Of a stretch of DNA of 64,000 nt, positions 45,714-57,645 are shown one piece after another. The notes beneath the pieces were generated by a model. It saw only the letters and a list, made by a program, of their open reading frames with translations, searched no databases and was not told where the DNA came from. Every line of letters begins with the position of its first letter. Position 1 is the stretch's first letter. Position numbers and translations under genes: made by a program. Source of the stretch: Terfezia claveryi (taxonomy: Eukaryota > Ascomycota > Pezizomycetes > Pezizales > Pezizaceae); the NCBI GenBank assembly GCA_015179025.1, contig WHUX01000049.1, forward strand, positions 62,001-126,000, read 5' to 3'.

Positions 45714-46300
45714 CCGTACCCCAAGAATGCTAGCCACAATTTCTGTCATTGCCACCGGGTCATGCCTCTACGGCCATAGAAACCCACGGCTGTATCTACT
45801 AACACCAGTTATGCTATGATGATCGAGGGCATGCTATCTTGAACTGATAGGGCTTTCATTGAAGTACTTGTGCAATGTATGAAGACAAAGCAGGAGCGAG
45901 ATTAGCATGAGAATATATTAATGTAGAGAAAGAGAAATTTAGATTTCTTGTTCTAATGTTGTTCAATAGGCTCACTAGATTATGTTCTCAAGACCCTACG
46001 GCTTGAGGATGGTTACCCTCAATATACCACACTTCTTCACCTTAGCTCTCCACACAACCAGACTACCGGCTGCCTCAACCTGGCAGCTGCAGGGTGCAGT
46101 GCCAACCAGCCCACCCGTAGTAGGAGAATTCAACTGTCTCCAACGTCTCCACCTGTCCTCGCGACCTAGCCAACACGCGGTGCCCTATTCGTGCTGTGAG
46201 TAAACAGTCAAGAGATGGAGCTTCTCAGGTTGCCCGGGTATTATGATCAATAGGTTCTGACTTGAGACAGCCGAACGAACTCTCACCAAGTGCCCACCCA

Positions 46301-48208
46301 ATGCCCTCATCAGAAACGGACTCAAGTACCCTGAACGAAGACAACTCCAACACCACAACCAACAAGATCGTCAATAAGGACGCAACCAACACCTCGGGCT
46401 TTGATCACAACGAGGATACCGATGCCCAAGCGTCCTTACTCAGGATCACTAGGCGACACTCACTTCCGGCATCCTACCACTTGTCTAATTTTCTGTCTTT
46501 CTTCAGCCAGAACGGTGCCAACAGCACCCATGAAAGTTCAAACGTGAATGAGGCGCACAACAGCTCTGGAACCCCGCCACAAGTCAACGCAAATACCACT
46601 CGTCACACACGTTCAGCCACTGCTTCGGGCCTTGTAGGTCAAACGGCGCCTAGGAGTAGTGTGAACCGCTATAGATATGGACATCGGCATACGAGATCAG
46701 TAGTGGACCAACCGGTAGTTGTCAGAACTTACAACCCCCCCGCTACTTTACGAGTTCCCGCGCGCGCAGGAATGATGAATCCGGCAATTTTTGAGGTTTG
46801 TTCCTGGCCCGCTGTTCTAAGATGAGAACGCACATATCATCAATTTCCTGCTTCTGATGACTGCTTGGCTTTGTTTTATAGGAGGAAGAAACCCAGCGGA
46901 TTGAACTACCCCCGATTGAAGCATTCTCATTCGATGGTATTCTAAAAGCAATCAATCCAGAGGGTATGGATTTTTTCTGACCTAACCCTGCAAAATTGCG
47001 AATATCGCGAAGTCGCTACTGACATTCACCCATGATAGTTAGTAAAACCCTGGACAAGATATCCTACTTATGTGTACGACTCAAAGAGGATGTCAAAGCG
47101 GAGATCGAAGTGGCAGCCCAGACGCAGAAAGAAATACATGGGCAAAAGCAACTTGTCGAAAGGCTTGCTGCACAGGCGTTAAAAACTACAAATACTCGCT
47201 CTGAAACTCTTGCATCAGACTCACATGGACTCAAAGGAGGTGGGTTCTAAGCGTTATGAGAACTTAGTGTATCTCTAAGGCTAATGAAATCCCGACGATG
47301 CGAAACATCTAGGTGCGGCGATTGAGGACCTTGCCCAGCTTACAGAGAGAACATATACTGCCCTCGGTTCTATTGTTTCCACTCTACTTGCCATCGACGA
47401 GCTACTTCCCCTACAAGAACGGCTAGCTCCAGGTTATTCAGCCCACCAAACCCACTATCCTAGGGTCCATGAATTACTGAACAAGAAGCATCAAGAGATT
47501 ACAGCAAGGTTTGGGGGCGGCGCAATCGCTTTAGGAAGGGGGTCCGAAGGGGTACGGATGATTTCTAAAATTCCAAGGCACAGTACTACCTCTCCTACAC
47601 TATCCCCTCCCGGCTCGCCAAACCTGCTATCTGCATCGCTTCCAAATCCCACCCACCAGGAGCCTGGATGGCTTCGCAGGAGAATGTCCTCTAGCTCAGC
47701 TATGCTCCTATCTCCAAACTCTCCTACTTCAAATCCAGGGGCTTCCGCTGTAGCAAAGCGTTTATCACTCCCCCCTCACCTTCAACTGAAGACTATCCTC
47801 CCTACGCCCTCGTATGGGCAGTCACCAACCCACCCCGCAAGCTATGGCTCACGTCGGGACTCTACACCTGGGCTCACCCCGAACCCCCCAAATATGGCTT
47901 CCCGAAGGCGATCTACTAATAACCTATTACTCCCTCGAGATTCAGGTGAAAGAAGATATAATACACGACCGTCCTCGGAATTGAGTGATGAAATTGACTC
48001 TGAGAGGAACACAGAACGGTCAAGCAGCAGCTTTAGTGGGGGCATCTTTGATACTGGGAGCTGGAAAGGAACTGGAAAATGGAACATCTTTGGAAGTGGT
48101 AGAGCCGGAAGTAATGAATCTGAAAGAGGAATGAGTGCAGAGGAGAAGTTGAGGCAAATGCTAAATGGCTCTAATGGGAAAGGGAAAGCCATTGATAGGA
48201 GAGCCTAA
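46301..48208 (+). CDS. Conserved hypothetical fungal protein, Ser-rich with central helical domain
   Basis: Four exons: 46301-46795, 46882-46963, 47039-47239 and 47313-48208 (557 aa, phases agree). The N-terminal third is disordered (Asn/Ser/Thr-rich) with basic patches such as RRHSLPASYH and YRYGHRHTRSVVDQP. The conserved core spans exons 2-4: IELPPIEAFSFDGILKAINPE, then KTLDKISYLCVRLKEDVKAE, and AAIEDLAQLTERTYTALGSI to LLPLQERLAP, a mostly helical region. The C-terminal third is again Ser/Pro-rich, ending with AEEKLRQMLNGSNGKGKA. The phrase EAFSFxGILxAIxPE is one I associate with uncharacterised Pezizomycotina proteins. No function is assigned. The start is the first in-frame ATG, and the frame is open 39 bp further upstream. 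Confidence 0.8.
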
Positions 48209-48540
48209 GACGCCAGCTTTGTTATTGGGTTTACTTTTTGCTTCGTACCATATTCTGCTCACTGACTGTGGTCCGCACATATTCCATATAGCTCGTGCGA
48301 GTGTGAGGAAGACGATTCTTGGGGATGCTTGACTAGTGCGTATGACATACAGATTTTCTACATTGATATTCGGAGGTTCTTTTGCGTCCTTGGGATCCAA
48401 GGCTGTAGATCACGAGACTTGGTTGTAGAATATTACTACAAAAGTAGCTGTTGGTAACAATTGGCGTGTTGTGGCGTGGTTATAGTTCAACTTCCAAACA
48501 AGACTAGCCAAATCTAGACGAATAGCAGCGAGAAAACTTT

Positions 48541-48600
48541 TAGTCTGGTTGGCATTGGCACAAGCCCCTCGTAGAAAACTTATAGTCTGGTTGGCACGAC
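48541..48600. repeat. Two adjacent TAGTCTGGTTGG repeat copies
   Basis: Direct copies at 48541 (followed by CACAAGCCCCTCGTAG) and 48583. The spacing of 42 bp includes a repeated AAAACTTTTAGTCTGG / AAAACTTATAGTCTGG context, suggesting local duplication. Confidence 0.7.
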
Positions 48601-49203
48601 TCAGATTCATAGCTTTTATATACTTTTCTCATACCTCATTGCGCCATTTGGGGAAGACATTTCTTCTGCTAACGTAGATACGATAAGGAAGCCTCCTAGT
48701 GAGGGAGATATAAGCTCACTTGCATTACTTCAGTGAAGTCGCAACCCCCTCAGGGCCGACCGGAAGTTTCTTATAATGCGAAATTTCCTATATCAGGATA
48801 TATTTTCCCGTACAAATGCTGTCGGCCCAGTTGCTTTAAATCAAGAGGTTTTTCTATCTTGCATACGTCTACAGTGCCTGATGAGTACAAAAGCTTGTAC
48901 CATGTATGTTTGCTGTTTGCCTGTATCCTATAAAATAAGAGTTCACTATGGCTTCAAGCAGTCGGGTAATGATGATATCGTAACTTACGAATCCGTGGAA
49001 GGAGCCCTTTACACAACTAACTCAGGCTTGGTTTTTGAGTGTAATGTGAGCACATCCTAATATTGGTCAGCACATAAGACCCTCAGAAAGTTGATTATTG
49101 GCACCTCTCATATTATTTACGGTCTGGTGTCCGAATTGTACTTCATCGAATCCAGTTGGCGCATGATTCGACTGCCACTTTATTTTATGTACTTATGTAG
49201 ATA

Positions 49204-49360
49204 CCGGGAAAACTAGTGAATAAGACCCCTTGTCTGTATCTGAATCATACTTTCAAAATCAGAGTCAAGGACACTATCAGCCCACAACTAGTAACGCGCC
49301 TACCACAAAAAGGAAGGAGCAAAGATACAGACAAGGAGTCTTATTCACCAGTTTTCCCGG
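49204..49360. mobile_element. MITE with 38-bp terminal inverted repeats and TA target site
   Basis: Arms at 49204-49241 and 49323-49360 are inverted repeats with only two mismatches (left end CCGGGAAAACTAGTGAATAA). Each outer end abuts TA, as for Tc1/mariner MITEs. The 81-bp interior has no coding capacity. Confidence 0.82.
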
Positions 49361-52176
49361 TACCTAGATTTTGTATCGCAAAATTGTAAAAAGTGGGATA
49401 TAGTTGTTGTTCCAGTAATTATGGATGTGATGAGTGGCCTTTGGTCAACGCTGTCATTGACAAGAGACCTCCATGCAGCAAGAACAGAATAAAATTTATG
49501 CTACATAGCTACTCAATCTCGAGTCAGCGCCAGGTGCCTTTCACTGCTAATTGTCTGATTCCTGTAGTACCTTCCAGGTCTTATTCAAATATCCAACCAT
49601 ACGAACCAGATGTAGCACTCTAAATTTCATAGCTCCTCTACAGTTCAGATATAGACTACTGTGGAGGTGTAATACAGCACTTTGATATTCAAAATTGCCT
49701 GTAGACATACCTCCGGCAAAAACACAAACGGGAGAAAACGCCGTGATGGTGGACTTAAAACGAGAACAAAAGGATGAGTCCAGTTGAGGAGAATGATAAG
49801 GACGCGGCTCCGGTTACACCCCCGGTAACCCCCCCCCAAAAAAAAAGACTATATATACTACTGTGCGTCAAGTAGCCGACAGGTGGCTGGACCTCAGGTC
49901 ACCAAACACAAAAAACCTACGAAAGCTGCCGACAAGGAGTACGTCGGCATGAAAGCCTCCATGGTTCATGGCGTCCCAGACCCACGACGGACACAATACA
50001 GGATGTGAAACGAACAGGTATGAGAGGTGTCATGGGAGTGGGGTGGCTCCTGGGGGGAAGTACGAGATTCAATAAAATCACTAGCTTGGTGGTTGTTTTT
50101 CTTATGGTGCCGGTCTCTTTCATGTGTAGGAGGTTACAAGGATGATGTTGAGAGAGAGGAAGATGGCTCCCGGTTGAGGTATATAACATTGACAGAAGGC
50201 GGAGGTAGTGCACGAGACTAAGGGCGGAGGTGGCCTGGGACGTGCCAACCAGACTAGTCTTCGTTGATACAGTGACGTATTTGTCATGTTATGTACTTCC
50301 GATACAGCTATATGAAGAGCACTATCCATCCCCCAGGTTACAAAACTCGGGAACTTGAATCATCCATACATAAACGCATATTACATTAATGCATTTGCAA
50401 CCACAGTAAGATTGCATATACAGCTACTTGGTAACCACATCACTGGCGAACAACCATCCTTGTCAGTTTAAAGAGATAGGTGAAGCTTATGCAGTAAAGG
50501 TGATATCCGAGCACAATGATACCGCGCACACTGAGTTACCTATAACGGTCCAGTTTATTGAGAAAGTGCACTAGGTATCCGAGCGCAAAATTAGGTGGAT
50601 TATTCTTGAGGAAACATTGGCAAATGAGGGTGAATATACTAGCATTGGACACCGCCGAATTGCAATTACACATGCAGTGGCAGCTGCCCGATTATGGCTT
50701 CATGAACATAAGCGAGATACAATTATCAAGGCGTTTAAGCAGACTGGTATTTCACTTTGTCCGACTGGTAATTATGACCATTAACTGCATGTACGAGGGC
50801 TACCTAATCTTAAGGAGGGGCTAGTGCAAGCCAGACTACCTAATCTTGTGGTGGGGCCATGGGAAAAAGAGTTGGAGTCCGATGAAGATGTTAGTCAATT
50901 GATGAAAGTGCTGCATAAACAAAAATAATCATCTTGGTTGTTCGCCAAGGGCCAATCAGCGTGTAGGCTAAGATCCAAAATTATGCATTAAGTAAATCAC
51001 TTTATTTTTCTCATTTGACCACCCCTAATATTGGTCTCGCAGATTGATTTTTCGATCGTAATCTTATTAGGTGAAAGGGATTGCATAGGAATATTTCTGG
51101 TTTGAAGGGATTAAGGGTGATGGATAGGGACTATTCAGAGGGTAACTTACCTACGCTGACCACGCTACATTACCATCGTGTGGCGGGGTTAGGAATGGTA
51201 TAATGACGGGTGCAGGCTGTGGAGGGGTTGACTGGCTCGCAAGATCACTTGAACGTACAGTATACGGTAGTCTGGTTGAGTATACGGTAGCTCTGTCACA
51301 CAGGTATCGTTTAAGGTCACCATCCATTTGCGACGCCCAGAGATGCATGTGCCTAATGTTGCGCTATGAGTACTTCCCACTCGATTGTGTCATGCCCACT
51401 CCTGCACAAAATTGGCAAACATTCCAACCAGATTAGCAAGCATTGTGATATCGTTGCGCTCAAAGTGGTGGTCCTGCGGAGCTGGTACATGGGGCCCTCT
51501 CTAGGGGAACGCTCGCTAGTGGGTTGTACTTTGTTCACGGTGGCACTGTTATCCACCAGGAATGATCAAACAACCCCAGAGGTTTCCCTCCATTCGGCCT
51601 TCAAGAGTACATCTGCAAAACCCTGTAGTGGTGCCTCGAGAGATGCCACAACATATTCGATAGCTCTGGTTATCGTAACAGCATCTACCGCAGCAGGAAG
51701 TGGCGGTGGGGGAGCAGGGGCAGATGGAGGAGCAGGCAAACCGAAATGGGGATTAACCCCCGGAAGTATGAATGCTACATTGGCATGATTAGCCCAATTA
51801 ACCGTGTTATTAGCATTCATTCCGTCGTCAAAACGTGGCATTCTGTGGATTAAGCTGGCATTGGCGACATCGGGAGCTAGGGGTATTGGATGGGTCCTCG
51901 TTCGGCGGGTGGAGGAGTATTTCCAACCAGACTAGAGTATTTCATGCAACTAAAGTCTTGGTGGGGGGAATATAGTCTGGGGACGTTGTGGTTCTAAGTC
52001 TTCCGTGAGTTCTTCTAGCTGGCTAGTGCTAGCCTCTCATAGAGTTCTTCGGCAATTGACTGGGTAACCAACCCATAAGGTATGCCTTATATTTGTGCGA
52101 ATACATGACACATTAGGCATGTTACCCCTCGCTGCCATGGCTCATCAAAGTAGAGGTATTGAGAAGGACGTGGCGT

Positions 52177-52241
52177 TCTTTGTTTTCTTTGTTTTTCTTT
52201 GCTTTTCTTTGCTTTTCTTTGCTTTTCTTTGTTTTCTTTTT
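52177..52241. repeat. Minisatellite, 10-bp CTTTGCTTTT unit
   Basis: Head-to-tail units of CTTTGCTTTT and the variant CTTTGTTTTT on the plus strand, about six copies. Confidence 0.85.
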
Positions 52242-53794
52242 CAATAAGGAAAGTGGTTAATGGTGTTTATTGACGTTTGCTTTTAGGTTTCATGATTACC
52301 GATGAATAAGTAGGTAGTGTGGCAAGTGAATGAATGATTGGGGTGTTGTGGGCTGGCAAAGTGGGGGGAACGATCAGTTATGCTTTAAGTACCTATAGGT
52401 TCAGGGTAATGCAGTAGGTTTCTAAACAATTATCAGTTGGGACCTCCCTAGGAGCGGTCGGGTTCGAGACTACAGTTGGGAGTTATCACAAATAATTCAA
52501 AAACTTTTCTTTTATACTATTTTGACCTCACAGAAGCAGCATCACTTTGAATTAAAGGAAATTCGTTCGTGGCAGGACCTTGTGTTTGTGGTTGGTCCAT
52601 ACTGGTATTTAGCATTTATAGACGGAGATGGATTGTTCACATCAGGCATTTTCCTGGCAGTGGGTTGGTATTTCTGGTAGGGTGGAGGAAGGATCGGGCA
52701 CATGACTGTATCTTCTGTCAACTCACTTGGTCATGCTTTATTCCTTCCTCTTAGCCATCGTATTCTTATATTCTCCTCGACAATTTCTAAGTGAATACTA
52801 TCATTCATGAATTACTCGTACACTGGGTTGCTATCCACACCCAGATCAAGTAGTATTTTGATATGTGGTTATGTATTTCTGAACTTTGGGTTTGACAGGC
52901 AGCTGGATCCTTGTCTTGCGATTCTTGACTTGGATTAGAATCACTGACACCCAGAAAATTGAGAAAATTTGCTCAGACGGCCCACGACAAGGAGATCCTA
53001 GTCTCTTTGATACTCGGAAAACTGCAGACTTTTAGGAAAAAACTCCCCAAAAACGAGTCGCAGATGAGAGTTAACAAATTCCTCGCTGCCTCTAGTTATT
53101 CATGATGATATTTAATGCGAAAGGCTGGTGAACATGTCGTGATGTCGTAAGAACCAAAATTCCACACAGTAGTTTATATCTCGAAAATCAGATAATTGGG
53201 ATGCTGACTGTTTTGTATGTATGTATATCCGCCTGCATAGGGTCATGTTGTTGACAGACTCGAATTCTACCGTTGATTTGGTAAAATCAATAGCCCCTTG
53301 GATCCTGTGGAGGGTGTTGTGCCAACCAGACTACCTTGGATCCTCCATTTTTGCCATTCTACATCGACGGGAAATGCGTCCCAGCTGCAAAATTGCCAAC
53401 CTTTGACATCGACCAGCAGATTCATCCAGGTTCCTGGGATTCATCAATGTTCACCTCTTCGTCAAATACCCACGTGACTTTGTGGTCGCAGAATCCCTAG
53501 ACAGAGCGCCGAACAAGCTCTCAGGCGGTATTATAAAGTATTTTCTTAAGATAATCTTTCGACTTCATTTCATTACACAATTTCATAACAAGGTCTTTTG
53601 GAGCAATAGATTCTAGAGTCTGAATTCGTATCGATTTATTTGGGCTATACTCGAGTACTACCACATCTTGATTTAAGCTTGACGTTCCTGAGGTTACTTG
53701 AGTACTAGGGCTCGGCTAACTGCACTTCTATCAAAGCCAAATAGGCTGTCGCCATAACCGAGATTGTGGCTCTAGTTATACCGGTACTTTCAAT

Positions 53795-53928
53795 TAGTCT
53801 CGATCAGGCCCTCTTAGTTGATAACTACTTACGAGGGTCTGATCGAGATTACTTTCAATAGGTCTAATATCAACAGATCAGCGTTACGGGTGCACGCACA
53901 ACCTCTACGAGGGTCTGATCGAGACTAC
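53795..53928. repeat. Cluster of TCTCGATCAGACCC repeats, one inverted pair plus one copy
   Basis: TAGTCTCGATCAGGCCCTC at 53795-53813 is inverted as CGAGGGTCTGATCGAGATTA at 53832-53851. A third copy, CTCTACGAGGGTCTGATCGA, starts at about 53903. Further copies lie at 6735-6760 and partially at 21320. Confidence 0.75.
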
Positions 53929-54497
53929 ACGCACAACTGAATGGCAATAAGAGTTTTTGGATCCAGATACTTAATGAATCTTAATTTTAGGAATCACGGG
54001 ATTATTCTCATCTAAGGATTGAACGTGGCTGGCAACTGAAGGGAATGGGGCAGACCTATAGTGAAAATGATAAGTATAGGAAAGTGAAAGGATCCTCGAG
54101 ACCTTTTATTCAGCTACAGGCAACTGGCCCTTGCTAGACAATTGAACCTGAACGTAGTGTTACATGCAAATGAAAAGGTTGTGTTGATTCAGAGGTAGCT
54201 TTCTGAGTGAAACACCCTTGTTGAGGACGGGTGCCTGATGCAATACGAGAAGTTATCTGGATATAGAGGTTGATATCATATCATATGTATAGTCTAACCT
54301 CTTTTAATTGGCTTTCCGCCGCTGAGACTTCTCTACGAGAGGCCGGCGGTGCCCGCATTGTTGTACCCACAAAATGCCAAGACGTTGTCTTTAGCTACCT
54401 AGCATGGGCAATTAATGAGGACAGCTTTGGACGATATACACGCGTCCGCTACCTGAAGAACTTGTTCATCTGCGCCATAATCAGCCCCATCTTCACC

Positions 54498-57400
54498 ATG
54501 AATTTCCCGGAGGGTGCTTCGCCTGTGCGACGGGCCAAGGCAACTGCTCCGTCGGTATTGAAGCTATGCTGCTACTCTCTCGTTGTGTTTGGTGCGATTT
54601 TTCCACAAGTCACCGAAACGGTTAAACACGAGAACTTCAAAATATGCTCGCAATCAGGCTTCTGTAAGCGGAACAGAGCCCTTGCAGACGATGCTACTGC
54701 AGCGGGATCAGCATGGGTCTCTCCGTACGAGCTCGAACCTGGTTCGGTTACCATGAGAAACGGGCAATTGAAGGGCACAATATGGAAGACAATAGACGGA
54801 CAGGAGGAGAGGGTTGAGTTGCCGCTCGTGTTCTCGTTCTATGAACAGGGGTTTGTAAGATTGCAGATTGACGAGGCAAAGAGGCTTAAAGGAGAGATTG
54901 AGTTACGGAATGGAAGTAAAGTTAGAAAAGAAAGATATCATGAGGCCGAGAAATGGGCTTTAGTTCCCGGATTAAAACTCAGCACTCATGCCCAACACAC
55001 AACGCTGGAGGAGGCTGGGGTCACAAGAGTGCATTACGGAGGAAACACTGCATTCGAGGCCATAATCCGGCATAAACCTTTTGAAGTTCGTTTCTTAAGG
55101 GATGGGGAGGTACACATGGTGCTGAATGAGAGGAATTTGTTGAATATGGAACACTGGAGGGCCAAACCAGAGGCCAAGGAAGATTATGTAGATAAAGGAG
55201 AATGGGATGAAAGCTTTGGTGGGGCTACGGATTCGAAACCCAGAGGTGCGTATTCAATATAGGCCCAAGGCCGGTAAGGAGACTTACTCAAAGCATGTAG
55301 GGCCTGAGTCTGTGGCGCTCGACATCACTTTTCCTGGTTACGCTTATGTCTATGGTATCCCAGAGCATGCAACGAGCCTTGCCTTGAAAGAAACTCGGTA
55401 GGTAACCTCTCCACCATTTTCGCTAGCCTTAAGCTAATGTCGTTGTTCCAGGGGGGGGAGGGTAACTATAATGAACCCTACCGAATGTACAATGCCGATG
55501 TATTCGAGTACGAGACGGATAGCCCTATGACCCTATATGGATCTATCCCTTTCATGCAAGCTCAAAGGAAGGGCTCAACTGTGGGTGTCCTGTGGCTGAA
55601 TGCTGCTGAGACATGGGTTGATGTTATCAAGCAAAAAAATAACCCACTTACATTCAGCACTCACGACAACAGTTTCAAGGAATCAACCCAGACTCACTGG
55701 ATTTCCGAGTCAGGTGTATTGGACCTTTTTGTATTCTTGGGCCCAAATGCTTCAGCGTTATACAGAGACTATGGTGCACTTACAGGGTACACTTCCCTTC
55801 CCCCCATGTTCTCCATTGCCTACCACCAATGTCGATGGAACTATGTCTCGCAAGATGATGTGAAGTCCGTTGATAAGAAATTCGACCAATTTGACATCCC
55901 TTATGATGTCATTTGGTTGGATATCGAATATACAGATGGGAAGAAGTACTTCACGTGGGACCCCTTGACCTTCAGTAAGCCTCTAGATATGGTCAAAGGA
56001 CTTGACAAGAGGCAAAGAAAGGTATGTATTATGATTATAATTGTAATGAATCTGTCACTAATGTGCAAGTCCATACAGCTTGTAGCAATTATAGACCCAC
56101 ATATCAAAAAGACTGATGGCTATCCCGTCAGCTCTGAACTGACCTCACGTGAGCTTGCAGTAAAAGACAAGAGTAGCAAGATTTATGATGGGTGGTGCTG
56201 GCCAGGCTCTAGCAACTGGGTTGATTGTTTTAATCCTTCTACTGCCTCTTGGTGGAAAGAACAGTTCAAGTTCAACAAATTCGTTGGCAGTCAACGCAAT
56301 GTGCACATCTGGAACGACATGAATGAACCTTCCGTTTTCAATGGTCCTGAGACCACGATGCCAAAGGATAACATTTTCTATGACAATTGGGAACATAGAG
56401 ACATACATAACTTATATGGATTAACGTTCCATAATGCCACGTATAGTGCTGTTAAGGAGCGCGAGTCTCAAAATGAAGTTAAGCAATTGAGACCGTTTGT
56501 TCTCACGAGGTCCTTCTTTGCCGGGTCACAGCGTACAGCAGCCATGTGGACTGGGGATAACGAAGCTAAATGGTCACACCTTCAAGCTGCCTTCCCCATG
56601 CTCATGGCCCAAGGAATCGCTGGGATGCCATTTGCCGGTGCCGATGTTGGCGGGTTTTTCGGTAACCCCTCGAAAGAACTTCTGACGAGGTGGTACCAAG
56701 CAGGTGCATTCTACCCATTCTTCAGGGCACATGCGCATATCGACGCTAAGCGAAGGGAGCCGTATCTGGCGGGAGAGCCCTACGTCTCGATTATCCGCGA
56801 GGCTGTCAGATTGCGCTACTCCCTCTTGCCTGCATGGTACTCAGCATTCCACCGTGCTTCTTGGGATGGAATGCCGATACTGAGACCTATGTTCGTCATG
56901 TTCCCTGATAATGAAGCAGGGTTCTCCATTGACGACCAGTTCTTTATGGGTGACACTGGACTACTTGTTAAGCCTGTTGTTTACGAAGGTGCCGAGTCCG
57001 TCAGCATCTTCTTACCAGACAGGCAGGTCTATTATGATTACGAAGACTTCACAATGTACAAAGGAGAAAGCACGAATGTCGAAATTAAAACTCCATTAGA
57101 GAAAACCCCAATACTTATGAGAGGTGGGCATGTCTTTGTCCGCAGGGACCGTCCTCGCCGATCCTCTGGCCTCATGAAGTACGATCCTTTCACCGTGGTC
57201 GTCTCAGTTGGCGATGAAGGTTTTGCTGGTGGCGTTCTATACCTTGATGATGGGGAAACCTATGCATATAAGGAGGGTGAATTCATTCATCGTTCATTCA
57301 TATACAACTCCGCCGGCAATACTATCGAATCCCGCAATCTCGCACCTGAAACAGCAAATAATAGGTTCGTCAAGAACATGAAGGGAGTGCGCATTGAGAA

Positions 57401-57645
57401 GGTTATTCTTGTCGGGGTGAAGAGCAGCGCTGTCGGCAAAAAGGGTAAAGTAACCGTGAAATCTGACGGGAAGACTTGGGACGCAAAGGTTACTGTCGAA
57501 GAAGGTGAGGACGGGAAAGCAACTGTGGTAGTGGTGAGGGATCCAAAGGTAAGATATAAATTTCTAGCCCTTGTGATATCTACATCCCATAACTAACGCT
57601 TGCAAACAGGTGGAGATTGGAAAGGACTGGGCCATAGCGTTTTAA
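54498..57645 (+). CDS. Glucosidase II alpha subunit (GH31), ER glycoprotein trimming
   Basis: Removes the two inner glucoses from N-glycans in the ER during calnexin-cycle quality control. Exons are 54498-55245, 55301-55397, 55452-56021, 56079-57548 and 57610-57645 (about 973 aa). A hydrophobic signal segment (VLKLCCYSLVVFGAIF) precedes the family start VKHENFKICSQSGFCKRNR. The galactose-mutarotase-like N-domain leads to GPESVALDITFPGYAYVYGI. The GH31 catalytic nucleophile is Asp (about 552) in WNDMNEPSVF and the acid is Asp (about 632) in RTAAMWTGDNEAKW. The substrate-pocket block FFRAHAHIDAKRREPYL is present. The join between exons 2 and 3 is out of phase by one base in a run of eight G (55451-55458). 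A sequencing indel is the simplest cause. The start fits the family better than the upstream ATG at 54270. Confidence 0.9.

Larger units (their letters stand above)
42918..46300. other. Gene-poor region, 3.4 kb, with hairpin repeats
   Basis: Divergent flanks of TRK1 and the 46.3-kb gene. Holds at least six copies of the TAGTCTGGTTG repeat (44173, 44561, 44661, 44793, 45684 and, inverted, 46051) and GGTACC-rich sequence near 44055. ORFs here (for example 43099-43512 minus) lack ATG starts or homology. Confidence 0.45.
48209..54497. other. Gene-poor region, 6.3 kb, repeat-bearing
   Basis: No ORF with recognisable homology. Contains two tandem TAGTCTGGTTGG copies (48541 and 48583) and inverted copies at 50242, 50822-50840, 51923 and 53321. 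It also has a MITE at 49204-49360, a minisatellite at 52177-52241 and the TCTCGATCAGACCC cluster at 53795-53928. The last few hundred bases are the glucosidase II promoter. Confidence 0.45.
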
